A DNA stretch of 64,000 bases from Bombyx mori. Lineage: Eukaryota; Arthropoda; Insecta; Lepidoptera; Bombycidae. The stretch spans positions 15,686,001-15,750,000 of the forward strand of contig NC_085124.1 in NCBI RefSeq assembly GCF_030269925.1, read 5' to 3'. Shown piece by piece: positions 11,693 to 22,894 of this stretch. The notes beneath the pieces were generated by a model. It saw nothing but the letters and a program-made list of their open reading frames with translations, was not told the DNA's origin and did no database searches. The first letter of the stretch is position 1. Each line of letters starts with the position of its first letter. A program made the position numbers and the translations under genes.

Positions 11693-12842
11693 TATTGCCA
11701 GTTTTAACACCTTTAAACATTTTAAGTAAATTCCAAATCTTACTAATGGGTGTTGTTCTACTGAAAGTATTAGTTAGATTATTCCAACCAATTTTTTTCT
11801 GCTCTGCTATTGTTCTTTTTTTCTGTGCATCCTTTCTTTTATAGTTAATATAATTCTCTATGGATGGTACATTTCTATATAATTTGAGAGCATTATAAGA
11901 TGCAATGACACTTTGTTCACAAATATCATTCCACCAGGGTGTTGGCAAACGGCTTTTGAAACTATTTGATTTTGTAAGTTTAGGAATTGTCATAGTTTTT
12001 AACATATCCAAACAAGAACAGAAAGCACTATAAGTTAATATAGGGTCATTTGAATTTAGGATAAAATTATTGAAAACTGTTCTGGAAAGAGTGTTGTATT
12101 TAGTCCAATCTGCCTTTTTATATAAAAATCTGTCTACTGGCGAACCAATGTGATATTTATCAATAATTAAGGATATTTCTGTTATTGTAGGGTAATGATA
12201 ACTTCCCATGGCATCATGATGGACAGACCACTCACACATAGATGCAAGACTCGCACTGACGAAGCTAACATCAATAGCAGAAGGATTTCGTCTAGGATAG
12301 TTGACAGTTGTAAATCTGCCATCATTCAAAATGCATAAATCTAAGTCGTCAATAATATTAAATAAGCTGTGACCTCGACTCTTACTAGATAAACAACCAA
12401 AAGCTATATGATGAGCATTAAAGTCACCACTTACAAATATTGGTTTTGGAAGATTATAAATTATACTCTGTAATCTATTTAGTCTGATATGACGACTAGT
12501 AGGTGGACAATAAACACAAAGAACAGTCAAACTACCACTTACTGTTGATAAAGACAGAGCAGCAGTTTGAATGTCCTCATAGAATGTAGTGTTAATAATA
12601 TTGTATTTGAGGTATGGTTTAATTAATATTGCCACACCATTATGACTATTGTTTGAATTTCTGTTATAAATATTGTAACCTGGTATTTTAAATTTGTTAT
12701 CTTTGAACCAGGTTTCATTAAGTAGACATATATCAATGTTTTGTTGTTTCAAGAATTGAATGAGCAAGGGTTTTTTACTATTGGCACTTTGAATATTATA
12801 CTGAGCAATACGTATCTTAGACTGTGAAGGACCTAGATCCAT
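11655..12842 (-). pseudogene. LINE ORF2, 5' part: AP-type endonuclease
   Basis: The first 380 residues of ORF2 encode the endonuclease/exonuclease/phosphatase domain that nicks target DNA. Visible motifs are the N-terminal Q-Y-N-I-Q-S block, L-N-E-T-W with the catalytic Glu, S-G-D-F-N-A-H-H (Asp/Asn), S-A-I-D-V-S-F, and the His of G-S-Y-H-Y-P near residue 218. The frame is intact to codon 382 and then runs into the nested insertion. The final twelve codons (T-R-R-T-R-Q-R-V-R-R-A-T, stop at 11655) are not from this LINE: they are the C-terminus of the Jockey-like element inserted at 11410-11692. Before that insertion this frame continued directly into the reverse-transcriptase half. Confidence 0.85.
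11693..11705. repeat. TSD of nested LINE, right copy
   Basis: TATTGCCAGTTTT at the junction with the interrupted ORF2. Confidence 0.85.
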
Positions 12843-14044
12843 TATTTTAGATTTTTAATTAAGATATCCTTAATTGTTTTCACTGTAGTAGGTGAATTAT
12901 CACCCTTATTGCCTAGCTCCACCAATGTCTGTACAAGGGCCATAAGTACATCATTGTTGGAGACAATTTGATTTTTAATATTTTCTAAAGGCAATAAATC
13001 TTGTTGTTTATTTACATTATCTACATGTGTATTTACAGGCTTATTTACAGAATTATATAGAGGCTTATTTACAGAGTTATATACAGATTTATTTACAGTA
13101 TTATATATAGGTGTTTTTGATGTTGGAAGTGGAGGAAAGTCATTGTTATTTACTTGCTTGGTTGAGGTAGCACTTGCATAAGTAATTTTAGATTTCTTTT
13201 CCATAATTTTCTTCATTTTAATTGGACATACTTTTGAAATGGCAAGATGAGGTCCGCTGCAATTTGTACAACAAATTTCAGTGGGCTTGTCACATTCCTT
13301 ATATAAGTGCTCACCTCCACAAATAGAACATTTTTGTTTACTGTTACATATTTTAGCTGAGTGGTTAAACTTGAAACATTTGAAACATTGTTGCAATGGT
13401 GGTATATATTCAAAAACTCTATAAGAGAATAAGTCGTATTGAACATTGTCTGGTAGAATATTAGATAAGAAAGTAATGCTTACAGTTTGTAAAGGAACAT
13501 GCTCGTGTCCTACTTTCTTTGTAAATCTTCTGATAGCAATAATTTCATATATTGACGATAGCCTACTGTACAACTCTTTATTAGAAATGTTAGCTGGAAC
13601 GAATCTTATTATTCCAGTCTTTTCAATCTGCGCAGCAGGAATGAAAGCTCTCATGTCATATTTTTCTAAGAAAGACGAATTCTTAATAAAGTTATTTGCT
13701 GTGTTATATTGTTTAAAAATAACTGCTATTTTATTGGCATTCACTCTTTGAATTGCCGTCACACCTTTAATTTCCGTTGCAAAAACGTGGTTTAAGTAAA
13801 TAGGGCTCTTGTTGCCCAGTCTGTCCTTATTAGTTGCTTCGACAAATACTTTAAACTCAGTATTAGCAGAGTTCTCTGGATAAAGTCTTTTATAGTTTGG
13901 TTTAAAAAAAGGCAAGTAAGAGTCATTACGCTCACCGCCTCCGCCAACGCCAAAGTCCACCTTGGGGTCACCACCACGATCCTCAACGCGAGGACGTTTA
14001 TTTGAGGTGGGCGGGTTATCCCCGCCCCCCTCGTTACCCTCCAT
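12842..14044 (-). CDS. LINE ORF1, zinc-knuckle RNA-binding (Gag-like) protein
   Basis: A 400-residue protein of the LINE that should bind the element RNA and form the ribonucleoprotein used for insertion. The N-terminus is Gly- and charge-rich (residues 1-40). Residues 60-215 form a likely folded domain of the RRM-like type found in such ORF1 proteins (inference). Three CCHC knuckles follow: C220-C223-H228-C233, C239-C242-H246-C251 and C259-C262-H266-C273. Residues about 308-335 hold short tandem repeats of the form x-x-Y-N-S/T-V-N-K, seen as direct DNA repeats at 13020-13110. The ORF is intact from ATG to TAA. The stop TAA overlaps the ORF2 start as TAATG (12844-12840), suggesting translational coupling. 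The start at 14044 follows a 131-base leader. Confidence 0.9.
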   Translation of the reverse strand: MEGNEGGGDNPPTSNKRPRVEDRGGDPKVDFGVGGGGERNDSYLPFFKPNYKRLYPENSANTEFKVFVEATNKDRLGNKSPIYLNHVFATEIKGVTAIQRVNANKIAVIFKQYNTANNFIKNSSFLEKYDMRAFIPAAQIEKTGIIRFVPANISNKELYSRLSSIYEIIAIRRFTKKVGHEHVPLQTVSITFLSNILPDNVQYDLFSYRVFEYIPPLQQCFKCFKFNHSAKICNSKQKCSICGGEHLYKECDKPTEICCTNCSGPHLAISKVCPIKMKKIMEKKSKITYASATSTKQVNNNDFPPLPTSKTPIYNTVNKSVYNSVNKPLYNSVNKPVNTHVDNVNKQQDLLPLENIKNQIVSNNDVLMALVQTLVELGNKGDNSPTTVKTIKDILIKNLK

Positions 14045-14175
14045 TTCTAAGGGTCACCACTAATAAATTCAACTATTTACACAGTATTTTTATGAAAAAA
14101 TAACAAAATTGAAATAAAAATGAAAAAATTTTCAAATTGTACGCGCGCTCTTTTTGGAGTTCCCGCCAAAAGTCC

Positions 14176-14186
14176 ACTCGAGATGT
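14176..14186. repeat. Target-site duplication of full-length LINE, right copy
   Basis: ACTCGAGATGT, matching 8663-8673. It sets the 5' end of the LINE at 14175. Confidence 0.85.
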
Positions 14187-15542
14187 AATTTTAGTTGTCC
14201 TAAGATTAATTTAACATGTCAACAAAAGTCGGTCGTAGGCAGCTAATCAGTATTCGTATGTATTTATTTATAGTACTATGTGTATATAGTATCGAGTGCG
14301 CGCCACAAAACTGTCAAATTCCGGAATCTATCAAAATTTTGCACTGACATGTACTCGTATAATATATCTGAATTATTTTATTTATTTAAAAGATAAAATT
14401 TTCAGGAGCATCCCAAAAGAGCCAAAAATAATTCACGGCAGAACATTGTATAAGTTTATAGGCTAAACAATGTTAGCGTTATACTCGCGAATGTTTCCGC
14501 GAGAAACACTCCAACGACGCCATTTGTTCTCCAAATAGGAAGTAAAGTTGTTCCCTCGCTTCTGTTTGTAAAGTTTTCTTTTACTGCGATGCATCAAGTC
14601 TCTTAGACGACTCACAATTGAGAGAATCTTTGAGAAAATTTTCGTTCGAGCTTAAATTGTTGGTTTCTTTACTTTCATTCTTAAGCGTAGGTAAAAGTAT
14701 GAATACAAGAGTATGCACAAATTACGTAATAGGAAAGAAGGAGGGAGTCTTAGGTATTTATAACATTGCTATTTAGAAAAGTAATATTTTCCAGATAGCC
14801 GCTTATGATCATCTAATTCTTTGGATCACTTCGTCGTAGACCTAGATAAATATCCTAGTTTGGAACCTACAATAAATGTATCGACCTTAAATGTTTCAAA
14901 AAGAAAATAAATTAATCCAAAGAGATTTTAAATAACTTGTAAGAATATTTACTCATCACGTCACAGCTTAGTGTACTTTAGAACTATAAAAATCGTGCAG
15001 TCTTACCGTCCACGCTTGTACGTAAAATAACATTCATAACACGAGATAGTTCCATCGTGACCTAAACTAACAAAGACTTACACACAGGTCTCCCTGTGAC
15101 CCGTGACGGGTCCTAATATAATAAACAACATTCAACAAAGGCTGCGTGTGTTTAAGACTTTGTTATATTTTGAATTGTACTTCATTCTCAAGTTGAGATC
15201 CACAACTCTGTAGATATATTCTGAGACTACTTTTTCTGAATAGCCGTGTGTTGAGAGTTTGTGAACAGCTTCACCGACGTCACGTCATGAAAGTGACAAA
15301 GGATTCGTGAAGATTAGTATAGACTGTCACGTTTGTATGATAAAAATAATATTAATTTGGACAATTAGTGCCAGATGTAAAAGTAAAGAGTTTTTGAGAC
15401 GACCAACAATATTTTTAACGATAATTAGTTTGATAACATACTAAGTTGAGCAATTTATATATTTTTTGGATTCATTTCAATTACCCGATCTAGTGGAAGT
15501 TAATTTATTTAATATAGCATTTACAATCGTGTACTATCTTGA
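14187..15542. other. AT-rich intergenic stretch, nothing recognised
   Basis: No open frame of note, no repeat boundary and no RNA gene that I can support. Confidence 0.4.
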
Positions 15543-16133
15543 AGCGGTCGTGGCCTAAAGGATAAGGCGCACGGTGCTTTCATCGAACGTTGTGACTTAC
15601 CCACAAACATATAGCATTTTTTCCAATGTTATAGTTACACATGTCCACGAATGTTTCCACTTCGGGTTATAAAAATCAAACCCGCAAAAATTGTTTACTC
15701 GTGGTATCCGCATGGGTAGGTTATATCTGTCGTGAAGTAGATAACGCGTTTGGTTAGAGTGGTGGGGCCGTTGTACAATAGTGTTGACGTGGTGAAATAT
15801 TAATATATTAAGCCAGTAGTAATATTAAGCAGGTTTATTAATCTAAATAACTTTAATAACAAAATTAGCACGTTAGCGATGTAGCGTAGAAAAAGCAAGA
15901 GAGGTCATCACATCACAGGTATCTTATATATACGTCTAATAAATGACACTATAGCTAACATTGAGAATTAAGATTATAAAATTACCATAAATTATAACAA
16001 ATAAAACTAAGTTTTATAACTAATATCTCATTTACGTGGTCCCGTTTACGTTGTGAATGTCAGTGAGATCCGGTAACCATTTAACAGCAGGTGGGCCGCG
16101 AGCACGTTCACCTGTCTAAGTATAAAAAAATCT
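15543..16133 (+). mobile_element. Old Bm1 SINE, interrupted by about 235 bp
   Basis: The tRNA-like head (gtcgtggcctaaaggataagg) starts at 15548. The body follows with 'aaaaatcaaacccgcaaaa' at 15668 and 'gggtaggttatatctgtcgtgaag' up to about 15781. The 3' part resumes near 16017 (atatctca ... ggtaaccatttaacagcagg ... taagtataaaaaaa). The AT-rich sequence from about 15782 to 16016 is foreign to Bm1 and unclassified. The copy is well diverged from the younger ones, so it is old. Confidence 0.7.
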
Positions 16134-17024
16134 CACATTAAAACTCAAATAGAATCAACGATGAGACTAGGCTGTGATCGAGGAATTACATATTCAAGGT
16201 TTATTAGAATATATTAAAGTGGTCTGAATTATTAAATGACATTATTGAGTCGAACAATGAAGTTATTGTGAAGGTTCCAGTGCACTGGGGTCGCACGACG
16301 TGCTTCACACCAACACGAACAAACCTGAAATAAACTGAACAAAACAACGCAGACCCTAAGTTACTTACTCATTACTTTTATCAATGTACTTTTTGTAATT
16401 ACGCGCTTCGTTTAAAAAACAATTTAATGTCTTAACTAGAATGTCAAACATGTAATTTTCCGTTTGGTTGATAACGGAGAAAGCCGTAAAAATATTTTAA
16501 AAACACCAAATTTACAGAGCGATTTATAAATTGGAATATATCATATTATTATATTCTAGTACTCATACTCACTGCGGTCAAAACAATATCGGTAAAAGCC
16601 ATTTTGATGGTCTCATAATAAATAATTCGCGTTGCCAAGAGAACTACTGAAGCATCTCACACTACTCTCGAACAAGCATCATTTCATAAACATAAATAAT
16701 CGACACTCATCGGTGTAAATAATGCCGGTACACTTAAGGCCCGGTGCAGGTGGTTCTCTTCGCTAAGTAATAACTTAGTTAGGTAATGCTTATCGTAAAA
16801 TGCCAGTGCATTTGGCGCAATCGTCTCTAACCCCCGGCCTACATACGAGTACATCTATGAGTATACAATGTTTTGAATTAAACATTACTCCTACATGTAA
16901 ATTTTGAGGATACAGTCTAGAGACGACGGTAAATGCAGCAGCCGATCCAAGACACACACAGATAACTTTAGAAACATCACGCTCCCACAAGTGTGTAGGA
17001 GATCAGTGCTTAGCAACGGAACCC
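16134..17024. other. Unassigned AT-rich stretch
   Basis: No gene or recognised repeat. A 66-codon minus-strand frame at 16790-16990 has no supporting pattern. Confidence 0.4.
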
Positions 17025-17310
17025 AGCTGGTTCCTTGGTGTTTTTAAAATGATGACGTCAACGTTACTGACGCCATTCTCTTCATTTTTATTATTGCCTT
17101 CCATAGTGACGGTAATGTAGCCTCACTTTTTTAATGAATTTCATTTATTACATTTTAACTGTACAGCGATAACAACAGAGAGCTCCGCTCTGTTCGACTG
17201 CTCGAGCCGGAATGTTTTGTGCGACAATAGTCACTCGCGTTGATAGTAGAAGAGTGGGGGTAGCTTAGTCATAAATTCTCTTGAATACGGTCTTAAACAG
17301 TTGTTAACTC
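17025..17310 (+). repeat. Unclassified dispersed repeat, copy 1
   Basis: Matches 31071-31405 base by base over most of its length (for example 'gagctccgctctgttcgact' against 'aagctccgctccgttcgact', and 'gacaatagtcactcg' in both), with scattered changes. The second copy carries a 59-bp insertion that this one lacks, so this copy shows the empty target site. No ORF and no tail is visible, and the class is unknown. Confidence 0.65.
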
Positions 17311-17360
17311 ACGTTGGATTTATAACCGTTAACCAACAATGTTAACATTGATAAAATAGT

Positions 17361-17609
17361 TTTACTGGTAGTAGGACCTCTTGTGAGTCCGCACGGGTAG
17401 GTACCACCACCACGGGTAGGTCCGCGCCGTGAAACAATAATGCGTTTCGGTTTGAAGGGTTGGGCAGCCGTCGTAACTATACTGAGCCCTTAAAACTTAT
17501 ATCTCAAGGTGGGTGGCGCATTTACGTCGTAGATGTCTATGGACTCCAGTAACCACTTAACACCAGGTGGGCTGTGAGCTCGTCCACCCATCTAAGCAAT
17601 AAAAAAAAC
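17361..17609 (+). mobile_element. Bm1 SINE, 5'-truncated
   Basis: Begins 'actggtagtaggacctcttg' and ends 'catctaagcaataaaaaaaa'. The head is missing, so it is truncated at the point common to many copies here. A short duplication/deletion near 'accaccaccacgggtagg' distinguishes it. Confidence 0.9.
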
Positions 17610-19035
17610 AAAAAATTTACTAAACTTAAAAAACACTTTGACTAATCTTAGGTAAATAGCTAAATAGCAGGGTTGCACCGACATATATGATAATTTTCAA
17701 TTATATCTGACTCGGACTTAAATAAACGAACGATGTGTAGGTAATGTTAGTGTTATTAAGGTTAGTGAATTTTTGGAACATGTAATTATTCACATCAGCA
17801 TTTAATCAACCTAATTCTAGGAATAATTTAGTAACTAAAGTCCTTACAAATAAATTATGAGAAAGAAGGCGTTCCACTGTAAATGAACTTCAACATCGGC
17901 TGTACCTGATGCCATGCCTGGGTCAGATAGGTTCTACGACAACCAAGAGTACTCGGAACTGATATCAATTATGGTTTGAAAATCTTATTACAACGTAATG
18001 ATGTTATAAATTACTTATTTTCCTATTTGAAGCCTCTAAAAAATCAGAGGCATTTTAAACGCTTGTTTTTTATATAACCCACGCTCTTTTATTGGTTCAA
18101 ATTTATTCGGACGCGGAAATATTCTATAGTAGTATTATATTAGTACCTACCATATTAGTGGGCAGATTAAACTCAGAAATAAATCAAACACACTATTTAT
18201 TAAACACTTATAATGTTCTGAACGTGCACAGACGAAGACAAAATTTTAGTAAATAATATATTATACAATGTATGTTTAGTATTAACAAAACGGAGCAATA
18301 GAAGTTAAGACACTAGAAGATTGCAATTATATTCTGAAGGTAAAATGTATTAACGTACCGCCATCGCCCACTTTGATATATGAGTTAGAAATTTCACATT
18401 AGAATAACGGAAATCTTATCCTGTTAACGTGAAAATATAAAACTCATGACCTTTTCAGAGTTGAACAAGTGCCCCCGAAGTTAACACGTTTCCATACAAC
18501 TTTAATATGACGTAGCGGTCACGACCCCGGATGTGTGTACAAGTGTCAATGCTACTTCTAAATGTGTTTATTTACTGCAATTATAAAGCTATACAAGGCT
18601 TTAGTATCATGCCGACGTTTAGTACAAAACCGTCTTATAACTTGTTGTTGTAGACACATAAACGTGGTTACGGTCGTTGAGTGAATGTTACCATGCAATC
18701 TGGGCCATAAGCTTGTAGCGTCAGTAGGGTAAATACGGCTGTACGATCTCACAAAGCGCGACGAACAAATATTATAATAATATATCGAGGTTGAAAACGA
18801 CAGGTCGTTGGTAGCTATGAGGTTTCAGAATTAGCTTCAGCATCAGTAATAATTTACAATATTATAATCGACTACCATGTTTCAATTCTTAACCAAATTG
18901 AAGTATAAACTTGGACCGTACAGTAGGGTCGGAAAAAACGTCTAAAACAGTGCCGCAGTAGTTGACTCTCATCTAGTGCTAAGTAGCTTATCAAAATGAA
19001 TGCCACCACCTACCGTCAGACATGGGTGTTGAAAG
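17610..19035. other. Unassigned stretch with a possible Bm1 scrap
   Basis: No gene. Near 18997-19025 the words 'gccaccacctaccgtcagacatgg' look like a minus-strand Bm1 relic, too short to date or delimit. Confidence 0.35.
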
Positions 19036-19495
19036 TCGTCGTGGCCTAAAGGATAAGACGCCTGGTGCACGCGTATCTACATAGTATGCGACTGTGCCGG
19101 TGTTCGAATCCCGCAGGCGGCTTTTGTAATGAAATATGTACTTAAAAAATGTTCAAGATTGACTTTCAGGGTAAAGGTACAAATAATATCGTGTAATAAA
19201 AATCAAACCCGCAAAAATAATGATTTACGTAATTTCTGGTGATAAGGTACTTTACTGGTGGTAGGACCACTTGTGAGTCCGCGGGTAGGTACCACCGCCC
19301 TGCCTATTTCGGCCGTGAAGCAGTAATGCGTTTCGGTTTGAAAGGCGGGGCAGCCGTTGTAACTATACTGAGACTTTAGAACTTGTATTTCAAGGTGGGT
19401 GGCACGTCTACGTTGTAGATTTCTATGGGCTCCAGTAACCACTTAACGCCAGGTGGGCTGTGAGCTCGTCCACCCATCAAAGCAATAAAAAAAAA
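19036..19495 (+). mobile_element. Bm1 SINE, full length with tRNA-like head
   Basis: The most complete copy in the window. The head 'gtcgtggcctaaaggataag' gives a box-A-like segment and 'gtgttcgaatcccgcaggcgg' gives a box-B match for RNA polymerase III. Then come the linker 'aaaaatcaaacccgcaaaaa', the body 'actggtggtaggaccac...', and the tail 'catcaaagcaataaaaaaaa'. The length of about 455 bp fits the Bm1 size I remember. No TSD is evident. Confidence 0.92.
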
Positions 19496-19508
19496 GAAAA
19501 GGTAATTA

Positions 19509-20255
19509 CTACTGGTGGTAGGACCTCTTGTCACTGGTGGTAGGACCTCTTGTGAGTCCGCGCGGGTGGGTACCACCACCCTGCCTATTTCTGCCGTAAA
19601 GCAGTAATGTGTTTCGGTGTCAATTGCGCCCATTGTACTGTAAAAACTTAGACTTAGAACTAGTGTCTCGAAGTAGGTGGCGGCATTCATATTGTTGATG
19701 TCAATGGGCTCTGGTAAGCACTTAACATCAGGTGGGCCGTAAGCTCGTTCACCCTCTCCTCCTCCTCGCGTCGTTTCCTCACTGCTGAGAGTCGTGACCA
19801 TTATATGTCGACAGGATTTTGCTCCTTGTAATGTCCCGCCAGCGCCTCCGATCATTGGCCGCATGAAGGGCGTCGTGGAATGGGATCTCTAGTGTGGTGC
19901 GAATTTGGTCGAACCACCTTGTCAGACTGCGCCCGCGCGGTCTCTTTCCCTCGATCTTCCCTGTCACGAATAGTCGCCCTAAGCTATCCAGTGTTTTCCG
20001 AGCAATATGATCGAAGTACACGAGTGCGCGGCGAAGCCAGAGTGTGGACAGTCTAGTATTGATCTGCAGTTGGTCTAAGATAGACAGGTCTAAGGTCGAA
20101 GGTATCCGGAACATTCTTCTTCAGCACCACATCTCAAAAGCATCCACGCGTTTGCGATCAGCCGCTTTAAGGGTCCAGGTCTCCGCTTCGTATAGAAATT
20201 TGGATTCAATTTTAAATAAATAGAAATAAATACCCATCTAAGCAATAAAAAAGAA
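19509..20255 (+). mobile_element. Bm1 SINE split by an RTE LINE
   Basis: The body runs from 19509 to about 19753 ('...gggccgtaagctcgttcaccc') and the final words 'acccatctaagcaataaaaaa' are found at 20230-20252. Between them sits the minus-strand RTE fragment 19754-20229. The 5' end shows a 20-bp local duplication: 'actggtggtaggacctcttgt' occurs at 19509-19529 and again at 19532-19552. Confidence 0.82.
19754..20229 (-). pseudogene. RTE-type LINE ORF2 C-terminus inside a Bm1
   Basis: Reading down from about 20200 the minus strand gives F-L-Y-E-A-E-T-W-T-L-K, then R-V-D-A-F-E-M-W-C followed by TGA (Trp expected), R-R-M-F-R-I-P, then Q-I-N-T-R-L-S-T, F-D-H-I-A-R-K, V-T-G-K-I-E-G-K-R-P-R-G-R-S and a C-terminal H-D-S-Q-Q before the stop near 19790. 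This is the end of RTE-like ORF2 downstream of the reverse transcriptase. The frame is open after the single TGA for 111 codons (20114 to 19779). The 3' end abuts a CTC/CCT repeat. A CACCC/TACCC match at the junctions may be a very short TSD. Confidence 0.78.
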
Positions 20256-22894
20256 ACAAAAAAAAGACGGGCGTCCTACCCTTGAGACCAGAACGCGCGA
20301 ATGCTTCACGGCGGAGAGCACCCCCGCCACTAGTACGAGTAAAACTTTATACAACATCACGTAAAACGTTCGCGTGTCAAATAACGTGTAGATTATTTCT
20401 ATTTGACGAAGGGCCTCACACAGCTTTATTGTTCAAAGCACGCACTCCAGCCGCTTCACGCCGAAAGCTAACGACGAGCCCCTCGGCGCACATAATGTTA
20501 CAACTACTTTACTACTTGTAAATGTTATAAAATGTTCCGTCTTTCTGTTATGAGTTTCTAAATAGCTTCAGACTATTTCGACGTAACGCTATAATGTTGT
20601 GTTAAGACTTATTTAGGTTCTAAACGTGTCCATGTTGAGTCGTGATGATCGTCCACCACACCGGACCACACCACACCGGTCCACCGGTATTTACTGGTAA
20701 TAAGGCGTATTGTGAGCTCACACGGGTGAGCATAGCCATGTCTCTTAGTTCTGTCGCAAAGCAGTTAGGCAATTCCATTTTAGATGGTATAATCGATACA
20801 CAATATGATTGACACTTTCGGTGTCTATATACGAGATCGGGGTCCTCGTCTGCTGCATAACGATGACAGGGGAAAGAGATGAGAAATTATCAATGTCGAC
20901 CACTGGTGATGGTGGATGGTGGCAGGACGTCTTGTGAGCCCGCGACTGGAGACAAAGCTTATGGGGTTGGAAGAACACTGTGAACATTTAATTCCAGTTT
21001 TATGATTCGAGAAAGAAAATATATCTCGAGGTGTAATTTACGTGAGGCGAGTGCTCGGACGTGTCACGTGCGAAACATACTCTGCTCGGTTGTCCGGTGA
21101 CGCGACGGTACCTTGAACTTAACGATGTGTCAAAATTATTTAGAACGGGGAGTTTAATCAAGGTTTATAACTTGTATTTTGTAGCTCTGCTCATATGATA
21201 TTATGTAGCGTCACCACATCACAAATAGGAATTAATCCGCCAGAACAGACTTTGCTTCTAATACTTATAAGGAGGATCGATTAATTGTATTCTCAAAGTC
21301 AAACTCTAGTACGATAAAGATAATACCGATACAAATACCCTAGTACATAATATTTCGACAAGGATTCCTGCCCTCCCCCTGTGGTGGGATGACGCAACCT
21401 TAACGGACCGTTTTCAGATCTGTACAACACTGTAAATATTACAAAATACTTACATCAATCTTATAAACGCTGTGAGGAATACAGAACGAATACTTTTATT
21501 TTGTATAATCCCCGAAAAAACCCCTCATTAATATCGCCGAGACGTTTAAAAAGCTCCATTAAGACATTAAAACAAATTACTCGACTGTCAGGGGTCGTAT
21601 TAGGGGAAACAGTTAATTCATTTTTTATCCAATTATAAGGAGGAGGCAACAAACAAAGGGCATCACTCCTCCTAATGAACGGAGGACACCTGTTGCCTCT
21701 CCTTTTGTTACGCGGACGAATGGATTCCCGTGGCTCCGTCTGCTGTTGGGTGATTCTTTGAAGATTGGTAATGAAATTCAAGAGTTTGACGCTAACAAAC
21801 GAACTACAATTTTCATCATTATAGAAGATCACAAGCGAGCTCCTGACGGATCTGTTGCTGCGTGATTATTGAGGTGGCATGATGAAGTGGGATTTGAGAT
21901 TGTATTTAACAACAACAATGTGCAGGTGTCAGGCTCTGAATTCCAAATGATTAGATTCAGAGTTGAAGAGATGCATAATCTTCTGAAAAGTAAGATTTTA
22001 TTTTTATCAACAGATTTGGTGCCCAGTTCGGACATCAATTTTTTAATAACGAACGTGCCCTGTGCTGTCTAATTGCCCCGTTAACCAAACAAATATTATA
22101 TTTCATCCATTCAATGTCTAATTACGAAATTTGATAAATCCCAAAACTTTATGAAGTTGAGTTCCCAATATTTCAGCTGGTGCAAGCGCCATTACCCCGT
22201 CGATACGAAGAAAAATCTCAAGTCTTCAGTTTACACGTGACTTAAACTTTAAAATTTTAATATATAATATCATAAATACTATTATTTACGACAGCTTCAC
22301 GTCAATATCAAGTATACTTATTCAATTCAAAACTTGAGAACAAAGAAGTCTTTGACCTTTCAATATTGATTCTAATTGAAAAGGGATCGATTTTAATTTG
22401 AGCCCTCGCTACCAATCTCAGCTCGAGACGACTCTCATTATATGACAATAGATAGCAGATGAAAGGTATCGGCGGCGCTGAGATTAGGAACACAAACGGT
22501 CTCACTCTACTCACTATTTATTTCGATAATACGCAACTTCAATATTTGTGAATTAATGTCAGGCTTGTAGGTTTATATTTGTTTTATAATTATCTATTAT
22601 ATAATTCGACTTTATACATATTATATTAAACCATTAGAATTCGGTGTGTAGAACAACTATATAAAGATCAAAAAAATTAAAGAAAGAAAGATAACAAAAA
22701 AATTAAATTGTATTGAATTTATGAATTGAAATGAAACATTAGACACGAGTGAAGCTGCGTGTGGAATTAACTAGTGGAATTAATGAACTATTGGGGAAAA
22801 TATTGGAGCTCTAAGCGGTTAGAACACACCTGGCGTCGATGATTTATCTAAAACTTACCTAAATTAATTTTATTTAAAAAATATAGAACTCTAT
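20256..22894. other. Unassigned stretch with Bm1 relics and a small hairpin
   Basis: 20690-20790 resembles a decayed Bm1 body ('tactggtaataaggcgtattgtgagc...'). 20640-20690 holds short CCACACCGG repeats. At 21636-21706 'aaggaggaggcaaca' faces 'tgttgcctctcctttt', an imperfect stem. The frames of 67-123 codons here have no domain pattern. No gene called. Confidence 0.35.

Larger units (their letters stand above)
8674..14175 (-). mobile_element. Full-length two-ORF non-LTR retrotransposon (I/LOA-like)
   Basis: A 5.5-kb LINE on the minus strand: a short 5' UTR (about 130 bases), ORF1 (12842-14044), ORF2 (12842 to 8791, split by a nested insertion), a short 3' UTR and a poly-A tail (T run at 8673-8691). 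An 11-bp TSD flanks both ends, so this copy is full length rather than 5'-truncated. The domain order (zinc-knuckle ORF1; endonuclease, reverse transcriptase and RNase H in ORF2) fits the I superclade (I, Nimb, LOA or Baggins type). Jockey and CR1 elements lack the RNase H. I cannot assign the clade more closely by eye. Confidence 0.9.

Noticed and set aside
15787..16040. ACGTGGT repeated around the AT-rich insert in the old Bm1
   Set aside because: Alignment to Bm1 places the junctions elsewhere (about 15781 and 16017), so the repeat is probably chance and not a TSD.
19039..19120. tRNA gene candidate
   Set aside because: It has box-A- and box-B-like words but is the head of a Bm1 SINE with the full SINE body attached; no cloverleaf gene is supported.
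21636..21706. Imperfect hairpin (aaggaggaggcaaca / tgttgcctctcctttt)
   Set aside because: Short stem with a long loop, no polymerase signals or conservation evidence; not called as an RNA.
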